NCBI RefSeq assembly: GCF_003330845.1
Contig: NZ_CP026121.1
Location: forward strand, 1,965,501 to 2,029,500
Length of the DNA: 64,000 bases
Reading direction: 5' to 3'
DNA from: Streptomyces sp. Go-475
GTDB lineage: Bacteria; Actinomycetota; Actinomycetes; Streptomycetales; Streptomycetaceae
In this document: positions 16,408 to 24,552 of the stretch, piece by piece
Position numbering within the stretch: the first letter of the stretch is position 1
How the letters are laid out: each line of letters starts with the position of its first letter
The notes under the pieces: generated by a model
Database searches by the model: none
Told to the model about the DNA's origin: nothing
The model's input: the letters and a program-made list of their open reading frames with translations, nothing else
Position numbers and translations under genes: made by a program

Positions 16408-16893
16408 TCACCTCTCGTCCGTGCCCGCCACCTTCCCCGTGGACAGCGCCACCCGGTTCCACGTGTTGATCGTGAAGATCAGGGCGAGCACCTGGGCCAG
16501 TTCCCGCTCGTCGAACCGCGCGGCGGCCTCGGCGTAGACGTCGTCCGGGACACCGGCGTCGGCGACCAGCGTCACCGCCTCCGTGAGGGCGAGGGCCGCC
16601 TGCTCCCGCTCGGTGAAGAAGTGGCGGGCCTCGCGCCACACGGCGACCATGTGCAGCCGGTCCTCGCTCTCGCCGGCCTTGCGGGCGTCGTTGGTGTGCA
16701 TGTGAAGGCAGTACGCGCAGTGGTTGAGGTGCGAGGCGCGGATCTGGATCAGTTCGACGAGGGCCGGGTCGAGGCCCTCCCGGGCGGCGGCGTCGAAGGC
16801 GATGAGGGCCCGGAAGGCCTTCGGGGCGGACTTGGCGAACTCCAGCCGGGGCGCCTTCACGGGGGTGGTGGTCGTGCTCGTGTTCGTCGTCAT
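16408..16893 (-). CDS. carboxymuconolactone decarboxylase (AhpD-like) family protein
   Basis: The 161-residue alpha-helical protein has the CMD core with a redox CxxC (HCAYCLHMHTNDARKAG, about residues 60-76) and a distal INTWNRVALSTG helix. Members with CxxC act as alkylhydroperoxidases using an active-site disulfide. The start is ATG 16893; a TTG three codons upstream is possible. It is divergent from a MocR regulator with only 47 bp between the starts, an arrangement common for MocR targets, so it is probably controlled by it. Confidence 0.9.
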   Translation of the reverse strand: MTTNTSTTTTPVKAPRLEFAKSAPKAFRALIAFDAAAREGLDPALVELIQIRASHLNHCAYCLHMHTNDARKAGESEDRLHMVAVWREARHFFTEREQAALALTEAVTLVADAGVPDDVYAEAAARFDERELAQVLALIFTINTWNRVALSTGKVAGTDER

Positions 16894-16940
16894 GCCGTTC
16901 AACCTACGGGCCGGAAAGACCCACTGTAGGGTGCATTTCC
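16894..16940. promoter_or_regulatory. overlapping divergent promoters, CMD gene and MocR regulator
   Basis: A -10 hexamer TAGGTT (minus strand, 16901-16906) lies 7 nt before the CMD ATG, and TAGGGT (plus strand, 16927-16932) lies 8 nt before the regulator ATG, so both transcripts are probably leaderless. The two -10 elements form the arms of a CCTAC/GTAGG inverted repeat, which would let one bound regulator affect both genes. Confidence 0.5.
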
Positions 16941-18353
16941 ATGGCGGATTCCTGGGTCAATTCGGCGGAGGGGATCGGGGCCGACCTCCATCTGGAGCTG
17001 ACCGGTCGGGGGGGTCGGCGCGCGGCGCTGATCCGGGCCCTGCGGGAGGCCGTGCGCAGCGGGCGGCTCGCTCCGGGCACGCGGCTGCCGCCGTACCGCT
17101 CGCTCGCCGCCGACCTCGGTGTGGCCCGCAACACGGTCGCCGACGCGTACGCCGAACTCGTCGCGGAGGGCTGGCTGACCGCCCGGCAGGGCTCGGGCAC
17201 GCGGGTCGCGGAGCGGGCGGAACCGCTGCGGCCCGCCGCCCGCCTGCCCAAGAAGTCGCCTGCACGCGCGCGTGGCCCCCGGCACGACCTGACGCAGGGC
17301 ACCCCGGACATCTCGGGGTTCCCGCGCGCCGCCTGGCTGGCCTCCTACCGCAGGGCGCTGCAGCAGGCGCCCAACGAGGTGTTCGGGCCGGGCGACCCTG
17401 CCGGCAGGGTGGAGCTGCGGGAGGCGCTCACGGAGTACCTGGCACGCGCGCGGGGCGTGCGGACCGAGCCCGGCAGGGTCGTGATCTGCTCCGGCTTCGC
17501 GCACGCGCTGCGGCTGCTGTTCGGCGGGGGTGTCCTGCGCGGGCCCCTCGCGGTGGAGGCGTACGGGCTCGGGTTCCACCGGGAGGTCCTGGCCGCCGCC
17601 GGTGTGCGGACCGTGCCGCTGCCCCTCGACGAACACGGCGCGCGGGTCGACCGGTTGGGGCGCGAGCGGGCCGTGCTGCTCACGCCGGCGCACCAGTTCC
17701 CGACGGGCGGCCCGCTGCACCCCGCGCGCCGGGCCGCCGTCATCGACTGGGCACGCGCGCGGGACGGGCTGGTCCTGGAGGACGACTACGACGGGGAGTT
17801 CCGCTACGACCGCAAGCCCGTCGGCGCCGTCCAGGGGCTCGACCCCGAGCGCGTGCTCCACATCGGCTCGGTCAGCAAGAGCCTGTCACCGGCGGTGCGG
17901 CTGGGCTGGATGGTGCTCCCGGAGCGGTACGTCGACGCCGTACGGGCCGTCAAGGGGGACCGGGAGGCGTGGGCGAGCGTCCTCGACCAACTGTGCCTGG
18001 CGGACTTCATCACGTCGGGGGCGTACGACCGGCACGTACGGCGGATGCGGCAGCGGTACCGGAGCCGCCGGGACCGGCTCGTCACGGCGCTCGCCGAGCA
18101 CGCGCCGCACATCGAGGTCACCGGTGTCGCGGCCGGGCTGCACGCCGTGCTGCGGCTGCCGCCCGGCACCGAGGCGTCGGCGGTCAAGGCCGCCGCCTGG
18201 CAGGGCATCGCCCTCGACGGCCTCGCCGCGTTCCGGCACCCGGAGACGGACATGCCGGCTGGCGACGGTCTCGTCGTCGGGTACGCGACGCCCTCCGAGC
18301 ACGCCTACGGGCCGGCCCTGGAGGCGCTGTGCGGTGCACTGCCGCCGCCCTGA
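16941..18353 (+). CDS. MocR/PdxR-family regulator (GntR HTH fused to aminotransferase fold)
   Basis: A 470-residue fusion. Residues about 15-85 are a GntR winged helix (LPPYRSLAADLGVARNTVADAYAELVAEGWLTARQGSGT). From about 110 on it is a class I aminotransferase fold with the PLP lysine in HIGSVSKSLSPAVRLGW and substrate/phosphate residues in LEDDYDGEFRYDRKP. MocR proteins sense PLP or amino compounds and usually control a divergent neighbour. That neighbour here is the CMD-family gene rather than pdxST, so the ligand is unclear. ATG 16941 sits just after a -10, suggesting leaderless expression. Confidence 0.93.
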   Translation: MADSWVNSAEGIGADLHLELTGRGGRRAALIRALREAVRSGRLAPGTRLPPYRSLAADLGVARNTVADAYAELVAEGWLTARQGSGTRVAERAEPLRPAARLPKKSPARARGPRHDLTQGTPDISGFPRAAWLASYRRALQQAPNEVFGPGDPAGRVELREALTEYLARARGVRTEPGRVVICSGFAHALRLLFGGGVLRGPLAVEAYGLGFHREVLAAAGVRTVPLPLDEHGARVDRLGRERAVLLTPAHQFPTGGPLHPARRAAVIDWARARDGLVLEDDYDGEFRYDRKPVGAVQGLDPERVLHIGSVSKSLSPAVRLGWMVLPERYVDAVRAVKGDREAWASVLDQLCLADFITSGAYDRHVRRMRQRYRSRRDRLVTALAEHAPHIEVTGVAAGLHAVLRLPPGTEASAVKAAAWQGIALDGLAAFRHPETDMPAGDGLVVGYATPSEHAYGPALEALCGALPPP

Positions 18354-18376
18354 CCGGCCCGTCACACAACCCGGGG

Positions 18377-19189
18377 CTACGGCTTGCGGGCCACCGCCCC
18401 GTACCCCGGGACGACCCCGTCGTCCTGCCCGGGCACGGGCTCGCCCAGCTCCGGGTGCCAGCGGTGGGGCACCTCGACGCCGGGTTCGACGAGGTCGAGG
18501 CCGTCGAAGAAGCGGGTGAACTCCGCGCGGGAGCGCAGGGCCAGCGTGACGCCGGCGGCACGCAGCTTCTCGGTGGCCGCCTTCGACTCCTCCGGGGTGA
18601 AGTCGGCCGTCGCGTGGGTGATCACCAGGTAACTGCCGGAGGGCAGTTCGGCGAGCAGCCGGCCGACCAGGTCGTGCGCGCCGTCCTCGTCGGGGACGAA
18701 GTGCAGCAGCGCGATCAGCGACAGCGCGACGGGCCGGGTGAAGTCCAGGACCTTCCTCGCGCCCTCCAGGATGGCGTCCGGGTCGCGGACGTCGGCCTGG
18801 AGGTACTCGGTCGCCCCCTCGTCCGTGCCGCGCAGCAGGGCCGCCGCGTGGGCCAGCACGATGGGATCGTTGTCGCAGTAGACGACCCGGGCGTCGGGGG
18901 CGATCTCCTGGGCGACCTGGTGGAGGTTGGGCTCGGTCGGGATGCCCGTGCCGATGTCCAGGAACTGGCGTACGCCGCTGTGGGCCAGCCAGCGCGTGGC
19001 CCGGTGCATGAACGCGCGGTTGACGCGCGCCATCACCGGCACCCTGGGGTCGAGGCCGAGCATCTGGCGGCCCATCTCCTCGTCGACCGGGTAGTTGTCC
19101 TTCCCGCCGAGGTACCAGTCGTACATCCGCGCGGGATGGGGTCTGGTCGTGTCGATCCTGACGGCCGAGGTGGGGTCCTGCCCGGTCAT
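18377..19189 (-). CDS. DUF574 (SAM-dependent methyltransferase) family protein
   Basis: The protein (270 aa) belongs to the actinomycete DUF574 methyltransferases, recognised by TTRPHPARMYDWYLGGKDNYPVD near the start (marks 10-35), FLDIGTGIPTEPNLHQVAQ (SAM loop) and VVYCDNDPIVLAHAAALL. The RSRAEFTRFFDGLDLVEPGV motif near the end is also typical. Streptomyces genomes carry dozens of these next to regulators; their substrates are unknown. ATG 19189 gives the common MTGQDP-type start; upstream in-frame codons are unlikely. It is downstream of the HTH/DUF397 pair on the same strand (88 bp) but may not share its promoter. Confidence 0.9.
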   Translation of the reverse strand: MTGQDPTSAVRIDTTRPHPARMYDWYLGGKDNYPVDEEMGRQMLGLDPRVPVMARVNRAFMHRATRWLAHSGVRQFLDIGTGIPTEPNLHQVAQEIAPDARVVYCDNDPIVLAHAAALLRGTDEGATEYLQADVRDPDAILEGARKVLDFTRPVALSLIALLHFVPDEDGAHDLVGRLLAELPSGSYLVITHATADFTPEESKAATEKLRAAGVTLALRSRAEFTRFFDGLDLVEPGVEVPHRWHPELGEPVPGQDDGVVPGYGAVARKP

Positions 19190-19277
19190 GAGGCACTCCG
19201 TAAGACACAAAGGGTGGTCAATTCAGCACCACCGACAGGGAATCGATAGGAAGTCGAGCGAGAGAAACCGCACCACA

Positions 19278-19532
19278 TCAGGACAGCAGGAAGTCCGCCT
19301 CCCCCGCCTTCGCCCCCTCGATGAAAGCCGTCATCTCGGCGGTGGTGTAGATCAGCGCCGGACCGTCCGGGTCGGTGGACTGACGGACCGCGATCCGGCC
19401 GTCGGCGAGCTTCATCGCCTCCAGGCAGTTGCCTCCGTTGCCGCCGCTCCACGGCTTGTGCCAGCCTTCGCTGCCCAAGTCGCGCGCGGGCATGCCGTTG
19501 TAGACGTGTTTGCGCGGCTTGATGCGATCCAT
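19278..19532 (-). CDS. DUF397 small acidic partner protein (BldB/WhiJ-associated type)
   Basis: At 84 residues it has the DUF397 layout: an EGWHKPWSGGNGGNCLEAM segment with the SxxxGxNC-like core, then IAVRQSTDPDGPALIYTTAEMTAFIEGAKAGEADFLL. Its ATG follows the stop of the HTH gene with no gap, so translation is coupled. DUF397 proteins pair with Xre/DUF5753 regulators in streptomycetes (for example around whiJ), where the pair behaves like a regulator and antagonist and in some cases like a toxin-antitoxin couple. Confidence 0.93.
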   Translation of the reverse strand: MDRIKPRKHVYNGMPARDLGSEGWHKPWSGGNGGNCLEAMKLADGRIAVRQSTDPDGPALIYTTAEMTAFIEGAKAGEADFLLS

Positions 19533-20393
19533 TCACAGCTCCTTGCGGAGATCCCGGAGGATCTCCTTCGTGCGATGTGCCGTAGCGGCCTGCGCCGCCA
19601 TGCGGTCCATGACCTCGAGGTGGGTCGCCACCTCGGCGCGCGCGTCGAGGTAGACCGCGCCGGTCAGGTACTCGCTGTAGACCATGTCCGGCAGTTCGGG
19701 CATGGCGAATCGGAACAGCACGAACGGCCCGTACGTGCCCGGGTGCGGCCCGCTCGCGAACGGGGCGACCTGCAGCGTGACGTTGGGCAGCTCCGAGGCC
19801 TCGAGCAGCCTGTCGATCTGGGCCCGCATCACCTCCGGCCCACCGACCGGCCGCCGCAGCGCGGTCTCGTCCATCACGACCCACAGCCGGGGCGCGTCCT
19901 CGCGGGTGAGCAGGTCCTGGCGCTGCATGCGCAGGGCGACATGGCGCTCGATGTCCTCGGGGCTGGTCTGGCCGATGGCGCCGGAGCGGAGCACTCCGCG
20001 CGCGTACTCCTCGGTCTGCAACAGGCCGGGCACGAAATGCGGTTCGTAGCTGCGGATGACGCCGGCCGCGCCCTCAAGGCTCACGTACATGGAGAACCAG
20101 CCGGGCAGGATGTCGTGGAAGCGCTGCCACCAGCCGGGTTTGTTCGCTTCCTCGGCCAGCTGGACGAAGGCGTCGGCCTCTTCGTCGCAGATTCCGTAGG
20201 CCTTCAGGAGCAGCTGCAGGTACGGGATTTTCAGCGCGACCTCGGCCATCTCCATACGGCGGACCGTGGCGGGGGCGACACGGAGGACGCGGGCGGCCTC
20301 CTCGCGCTTCATCCCGGCGCGTTCCCGCAGGTCCAGCAGGCGCCGGCCGAGGACGACCTGCCCGACAGTCGGCGCGGACCGCGGTTCGCTCAC
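19533..20393 (-). CDS. WhiJ-type HTH regulator (Xre N-terminus, DUF5753 C-terminus)
   Basis: The 286-residue protein has an Xre helix-turn-helix (LGRRLLDLRERAGMKREEAA...RVAPATVRRMEM, about 10-45) and a DUF5753 ligand-like domain including YEPHFVPGLLQTEEYAR and FASGPHPGTYGPFVLFRF. The start is GTG 20393 with a GGAGGTGGAG ribosome site; the longer frame to 20432 includes that site. Divergent from it is an ATPase gene across a 252-bp gap holding two perfect inverted repeats. The gene set HTH + DUF397 + RsbW-like ATPase recurs in Streptomyces and usually affects development or antibiotic production. Confidence 0.93.
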   Translation of the reverse strand: MSEPRSAPTVGQVVLGRRLLDLRERAGMKREEAARVLRVAPATVRRMEMAEVALKIPYLQLLLKAYGICDEEADAFVQLAEEANKPGWWQRFHDILPGWFSMYVSLEGAAGVIRSYEPHFVPGLLQTEEYARGVLRSGAIGQTSPEDIERHVALRMQRQDLLTREDAPRLWVVMDETALRRPVGGPEVMRAQIDRLLEASELPNVTLQVAPFASGPHPGTYGPFVLFRFAMPELPDMVYSEYLTGAVYLDARAEVATHLEVMDRMAAQAATAHRTKEILRDLRKEL

Positions 20394-20584
20394 GCTCCAC
20401 CTCCACCAAGAGTTCTGACGAGCCGGCCACAAAAGAACGCTGACAGCCCTGCGGCGCCATTCGAAGACCTTTTCGAAGTGCCGATCCGAACGCTTCTTTC
20501 GAACGAATCTTCGACGATCTCAACTGGCGCCGCGCGGGGTGCTGTTGCGAGCAGTGTGCCACGGCCTTCCAGACCGTCACACAG

Positions 20585-20638
20585 CACTCTGCAATTTTCA
20601 GAGTGACACTTGCCAAGTGTTCCCGGCGGGGCGATAGT
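20585..20638 (+). promoter_or_regulatory. two adjacent palindromes over the ATPase-gene promoter
   Basis: CACTCTG-N7-CAGAGTG (20585-20605) abuts ACACTT-GCC-AAGTGT (20606-20620); both are perfect. The second overlaps a TTGCCA -35 (20610-20615), placed 17 bp before GATAGT (20633-20638), which lies 7 nt before the GTG at 20646. The likely binder is the divergent WhiJ-type regulator. Confidence 0.6.
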
Positions 20639-20645
20639 GGCAAGC

Positions 20646-21566
20646 GTGATTCCGTCCCCGCCCTTAGGAACAGACGCCGCCGCAGGCCTTCCCGGCCTCG
20701 GCGCCGGAGACGGTCCCCTCGGGGCCGCCGCCGCGCGCCGGTTCCGTTTCGAGCTGGCCGCGCACCCGGGTTCCCCCGCACAGGCCAGACGGCTGACGCG
20801 GGCCCGGCTGACCGGCTGGTCGGTGTGCGAGGACACGTGCGACAGCGCGGCCCTGGTGGTGTCCGAGCTGGTCACCAACGCCATCGTGCACACGGCGAGC
20901 ACGCAGATCGTGTGCGAGCTGCACGACGGTGACGACCTGGTGCGGATAGCCGTGCGCGACGAGGGCTGCGCCCCGGGCCAGCCGCACGCCGCCGCGCGGA
21001 CACGGCCCGAGGAGGAGCACGGGAGGGGACTGCTTCTCGTCGACGCCCTCTGCCACGCCTGGGGGGCTCATGAACACGGCCCCGGACTGCTGGTCTGGGC
21101 CGAGCTGCCGCGCACGACGGAGGCTCCGCGCGATCCTGCCGGGCCCCGGGACGACCTGGGCTGGGGCACCCGCCCGAAGCCGGGCCCGTCCGACGACTCG
21201 GGCGACCGGAACCAGAACGGCGACCGGGATCAGAACGGGAACCAGGCCCAGAACAGCAACCGGGACCAGAGCGGGAACCTGGCCCAGAACAGCAACCGGG
21301 ACCAGAGCGGGAACCAGGCCCAGAACAGCAACCGGGACCAGAGCGGGAACCAGGCCCAGAACAGCAACCGGGACCAGAGCGGGAACCTGGCCCGGAACGG
21401 CAACCTGGGCCAGAACAGCGACCTGGCCCGGAACAGCGACGTGGGCCAGAAGGGCAACCTGGGCCAGACCGGCAACGGCAACTGGAACCAGCACCGGGCG
21501 CGCGACGCCCGGGGCGCGTCGGGAGTCCCGGCCCAGCAGCGGCGCCGCGAGCGAGGCCCGGCATGA
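20646..21566 (+). CDS. RsbW-like ATP-binding protein with Asn/Gln-rich repeat tail
   Basis: Residues about 30-155 form a GHKL/HATPase_c domain of the anti-sigma-factor type: VVSELVTNAIVHT (N box), VRIAVRDEGCAP (G1 box) and HGRGLLLVDALC (G2 box). From about 185 to 280 the protein becomes Asn/Gln/Asp/Arg-rich with four exact 12-residue units of the type NQAQNSNRDQSG and several degenerate ones. Domains like this phosphorylate or sequester regulators. The tail is unusual and prion-like in composition. GTG 20646 fits a leaderless message; GTG 20637 is an alternative. The stop overlaps the ATG of the next gene (ATGA). Confidence 0.88.
   Translation: MIPSPPLGTDAAAGLPGLGAGDGPLGAAAARRFRFELAAHPGSPAQARRLTRARLTGWSVCEDTCDSAALVVSELVTNAIVHTASTQIVCELHDGDDLVRIAVRDEGCAPGQPHAAARTRPEEEHGRGLLLVDALCHAWGAHEHGPGLLVWAELPRTTEAPRDPAGPRDDLGWGTRPKPGPSDDSGDRNQNGDRDQNGNQAQNSNRDQSGNLAQNSNRDQSGNQAQNSNRDQSGNQAQNSNRDQSGNLARNGNLGQNSDLARNSDVGQKGNLGQTGNGNWNQHRARDARGASGVPAQQRRRERGPA
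21240..21480 (+). repeat. 36-bp in-frame tandem repeat in the ATPase gene
   Basis: Four copies of a 36-bp unit begin AACCAGGCCCAGAACAGCAA (21240-21383), varying only in an AACCAG/AACCTG switch. Degenerate 18-bp half units follow to about 21480. The period is a multiple of three, so expansion or loss keeps the frame. Confidence 0.95.
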
Positions 21567-21997
21567 GGCCCGGCCCCGGTGGCCGCGTGCTGAACCTGGA
21601 CACCCTGGTCCGCCTCCGGCGCGGGCTGCGCACGCCGGGCCCGTCCCTGCGCCTGCCGGTGCCCGAGGGCATGACCGCCCCGCTCGGCTGCGACGCGGTC
21701 GCCGTACCCGCCCGTTTCGGCCCGCTGGTCATGCCCCGGCTGCCCCGGGTCGGCTGCGTCTACGCCGACGGGACGACCTGGTGGTGGCTGGTGCCGTCGG
21801 ACTCCGACCACGCCCTGGAGTGGCCGGCCCCCGCGCACTACGCCACCGGCGCCGTCGTCCCGGACGCCCCGGAGATCCCCGACCTGATCCACCGCCCGGA
21901 CGGCACGCTTCCGTACACCCCGCCGATACCGCTCTACCTGGCCCTGTGCCGGGTGACCGGGACGTCCCCGGCCTGGTCACGGTCGGTCAGCGCGTAA
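21563..21997 (+). CDS. conserved-looking hypothetical protein coupled to the ATPase gene
   Basis: A 144-residue protein starting at ATGA overlap with the ATPase gene, so the two are translationally coupled. It is soluble and proline-rich, with VGCVYADGTTWWWLVPSDSD and IPLYLALCRVTG as its most distinctive stretches. No catalytic motif or known domain is recognised. Position after a regulatory ATPase and opposite a WhiJ-type pair suggests an accessory role in that module. Confidence 0.75.
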   Translation: MRPGPGGRVLNLDTLVRLRRGLRTPGPSLRLPVPEGMTAPLGCDAVAVPARFGPLVMPRLPRVGCVYADGTTWWWLVPSDSDHALEWPAPAHYATGAVVPDAPEIPDLIHRPDGTLPYTPPIPLYLALCRVTGTSPAWSRSVSA

Positions 21998-22240
21998 GAA
22001 CCGGGAACAACCGGCCGGCACCCGACACCCGAGCAGCAGCCCAGCACCAGCAGCGGCCGAACAACACCGCTCCCCCGCACCACCACTCCGCGCCACCCCG
22101 CGCCGTCCCGTGTGGCCTTCGGCCAGGTCGTGCGCCCGCGCGCATCCGGCGCCCCGGGCTGCGCCCTGCCCGGGCGGGCACCGCACCGCAATAGTGACCG
22201 TTCATCCATGAACGGGCCACGAGCGGGAGGTCGGTCGACG

Positions 22241-24205
22241 GTGGCGAAGAAGCGGACCGCGCCGGAGGTGTCCGAGTCGGAGCGGCTGCTCTTCGGCGGG
22301 CCGCTGCGCTACGACATGGGCTGGAACCAGCACGCCGACGCGTTCCTGGAGCTGAACTTCCGTGCCATGATCACGCGGCTGCCGTCCCTGCTGGCGTCCA
22401 GCCTCCGGCTCGCCCGGCAGGCCGACAAGGGCGCCGCGCGGGTCGTCCTGGCCGCCGAGGCGGGCCGGGGCGTGGCGCAGGCGGTGGCGCTGCTCGCGGT
22501 CAACAGCGTGCTGGCCCGGCTGATGGGCGACGGTGCCATCGAGGACCGGCTGCGCGGAGCCGTCCCCGCGCTGGTCACGGTGGCCGTCGTCATGCTGCTC
22601 GTGGCCCTGCTGCGGGCCGCCAGCACGTATGCCACCGGCCGGCTGGAGCCGAAGGTGGAGCGGGTCGCGACCGAGCAGTACCTGGAGCGGGCCGCGGCCG
22701 TGGAGCTGGCCGCGATCGAGGACCACGCCTTCCACAAGCTGCTGGACACCGCGCAGTACGGCGCCGCCTCCGCCCGCCGGATGATCGCGTACGGGACGCG
22801 TGTGATCAACGCGATGATCTCGCTGGTCGCGGCCGCCGGCGTGCTGACCGTGCTGCACCCTGCCCTGCTGCCGCTGCTGGTCACGATGACGCTGCCGAGC
22901 GCCTGGAGCGCGCTGACCGTCGCCCGGCGGCGCTACGAGTCCTTCCACGCCTGGGTGCAGCACGCCCGCGCCGGACGACTGCTCGGCAACCTGCTCATCG
23001 AGCCCGAGGCGGCCCCCGAGATCCGGGTGCACGGCGTGGGCTCCTTCCTGCTGCGGCACTTCCGCGCCATGTCGGAGACGGCGGAGGCCGAGCAGGCCCG
23101 CCTCGCCCGGCTCGCCGCCCGCACCGGTCTGATCGCGGCGGCGTGGACGGGTCTGGCGACGGTGGCGACGTACGCGACGCTCGGCGGGCTGCTGCTGGCG
23201 GGGGCGATGGCCCTGTCGGTGGCGGGTACGGCCGTGATCGCGATCCGGACCGGCTCGCAGAGCCTCGACACGCTCGTGGTGGAGGTCAACGCGCTGCACG
23301 AGGAGGCGCTCTTCGTCGGCGACCTGCACCGGCTGTACGCGGAGGCGGCGCAGCGGGCGATTCCCGAGGGCGGCCGGCCCCTGCCGGAGAACCCGCGGGA
23401 GATCCGGTTCGAGAACGTCACGTTCCGCTACCCGGGCGACTCGGCGCGTCCCGCCCTCGACGACGTGACCCTCACTCTCCCGCTGGGCCGGATCGTGGCG
23501 CTGGTCGGGGAGAACGGCTCGGGCAAGACGACCCTGGTCAAGCTGCTCGCCGGGCTCTACACCCCGGAGAAGGGGCGGATCCTGTGGGACGACGTGGACG
23601 CGGCGACCGCCGACCGGCACCTGCTGGCCGAGCGGATCGCGATGGTCGCGCAGGACTTCAAGCGGTGGCCCTTCACGGCCCGCGTGAACGTCGCCCTGGG
23701 GCGTACGTCGGCGCCCGTCTGCGAGGAGCGGCTGGCCGCGTCGATCGCCGAGGCCGGGGCGGAGACGGTGGTCGCCGACCTGCCGCGCGGCCTGGACACG
23801 CTGCTGGCCCGCAACTTCAGCGGCGGGCACGAGCTGTCGGGCGGCCAGTGGCAGCGCCTCGGCATCGCCCGGGCGGCCTACCGCAGGGGCCGCATCCTGA
23901 TCGTGGACGAGCCGACGGCGGCCCTGGACGCCCGGGCCGAGCTGGAGGTCTTCGAGCGGATCCGCGCCCTGGCCGACAGCGGCCAGACGGTCGTGCTGAT
24001 CACGCATCGGCTGGCGTCCGTGCGCCATGCGGACCTGGTGCACGTCCTGGACCAGGGCCGGCTCGTGGAGTCCGGGACGCCGGACGAGCTGCTCGCCACC
24101 GGCGGGCTCTACGCCGAGCTGTACGCGCTCCAGGCGGAGCAGTTCGCCCAGGCCCCCACGGCGGTCAGGCCGGTCCCGAAGGTACCGGCGCCGAAGGCGG
24201 GCTGA
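22241..24205 (+). CDS. ABC transporter, fused permease and ATPase (exporter type)
   Basis: A 654-residue half-transporter. The N-terminal 350 residues contain about five to six membrane spans; residues about 385-625 are the ATPase with Walker A GENGSGKTTL (about 423-432), signature LSGGQWQRL (about 533), Walker B ILIVDEPTAALD and the H-loop LITHRLASVR. The architecture is that of homodimeric exporters of peptides, lipids or drugs. GTG 22241 is preferred for its GGGAGG site; ATG 22208 is possible but lacks one. The 243-bp gap upstream separates it from the ATPase operon. Substrate cannot be inferred. Confidence 0.9.
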   Translation: MAKKRTAPEVSESERLLFGGPLRYDMGWNQHADAFLELNFRAMITRLPSLLASSLRLARQADKGAARVVLAAEAGRGVAQAVALLAVNSVLARLMGDGAIEDRLRGAVPALVTVAVVMLLVALLRAASTYATGRLEPKVERVATEQYLERAAAVELAAIEDHAFHKLLDTAQYGAASARRMIAYGTRVINAMISLVAAAGVLTVLHPALLPLLVTMTLPSAWSALTVARRRYESFHAWVQHARAGRLLGNLLIEPEAAPEIRVHGVGSFLLRHFRAMSETAEAEQARLARLAARTGLIAAAWTGLATVATYATLGGLLLAGAMALSVAGTAVIAIRTGSQSLDTLVVEVNALHEEALFVGDLHRLYAEAAQRAIPEGGRPLPENPREIRFENVTFRYPGDSARPALDDVTLTLPLGRIVALVGENGSGKTTLVKLLAGLYTPEKGRILWDDVDAATADRHLLAERIAMVAQDFKRWPFTARVNVALGRTSAPVCEERLAASIAEAGAETVVADLPRGLDTLLARNFSGGHELSGGQWQRLGIARAAYRRGRILIVDEPTAALDARAELEVFERIRALADSGQTVVLITHRLASVRHADLVHVLDQGRLVESGTPDELLATGGLYAELYALQAEQFAQAPTAVRPVPKVPAPKAG

Positions 24206-24214
24206 GCCGGCCGG

Positions 24215-24397
24215 TCACGCCGTGGCGTCGGCGCCGTCCCCGCTGCGCACGATCACCAGGAACATGTCCGTCGCGAGGTCCATGACGACCTCCGCAGGCA
24301 GGCCCTCCAGACGCCGCGCCTGCGCGAACTCCTCCGCCGGCCAGGAGCCACGCGGCCCACCGGCGGGAAAGCGCTCGAGCACCGTTCGCCCGTTCAC
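24215..24397 (-). CDS. small conserved hypothetical protein
   Basis: Sixty residues beginning at GTG 24397 with a strong GGGAGGT ribosome site 5 bases upstream. The sequence VLERFPAGGPRGSW, then AEEFAQARRLEGLPAEVVMDL and a hydrophobic FLVIV end, resembles a small protein found repeatedly in streptomycetes, but no function is known. It is convergent with the ABC transporter gene (9-bp gap). Confidence 0.65.
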   Translation of the reverse strand: MNGRTVLERFPAGGPRGSWPAEEFAQARRLEGLPAEVVMDLATDMFLVIVRSGDGADATA

Positions 24398-24552
24398 CCT
24401 GCACCTCCCTGTAGCGCTGTACTCGTAGAGTTAAACGCCAACCATGGGGTGAACGGCTCGCGAAGTGACGGTTCTGAGACGTAGTTGACACGCGTTCACC
24501 GTCAAGTGTGAGCAAAGTCTCAGCCGCTTGGCTTATTTCCTCACTTTGCGTG

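Noticed and set aside
21240..21480. 36-bp repeats that could look like a CRISPR array
   Set aside because: Copies are contiguous without spacers, in reading frame within a gene, and no cas genes are nearby.
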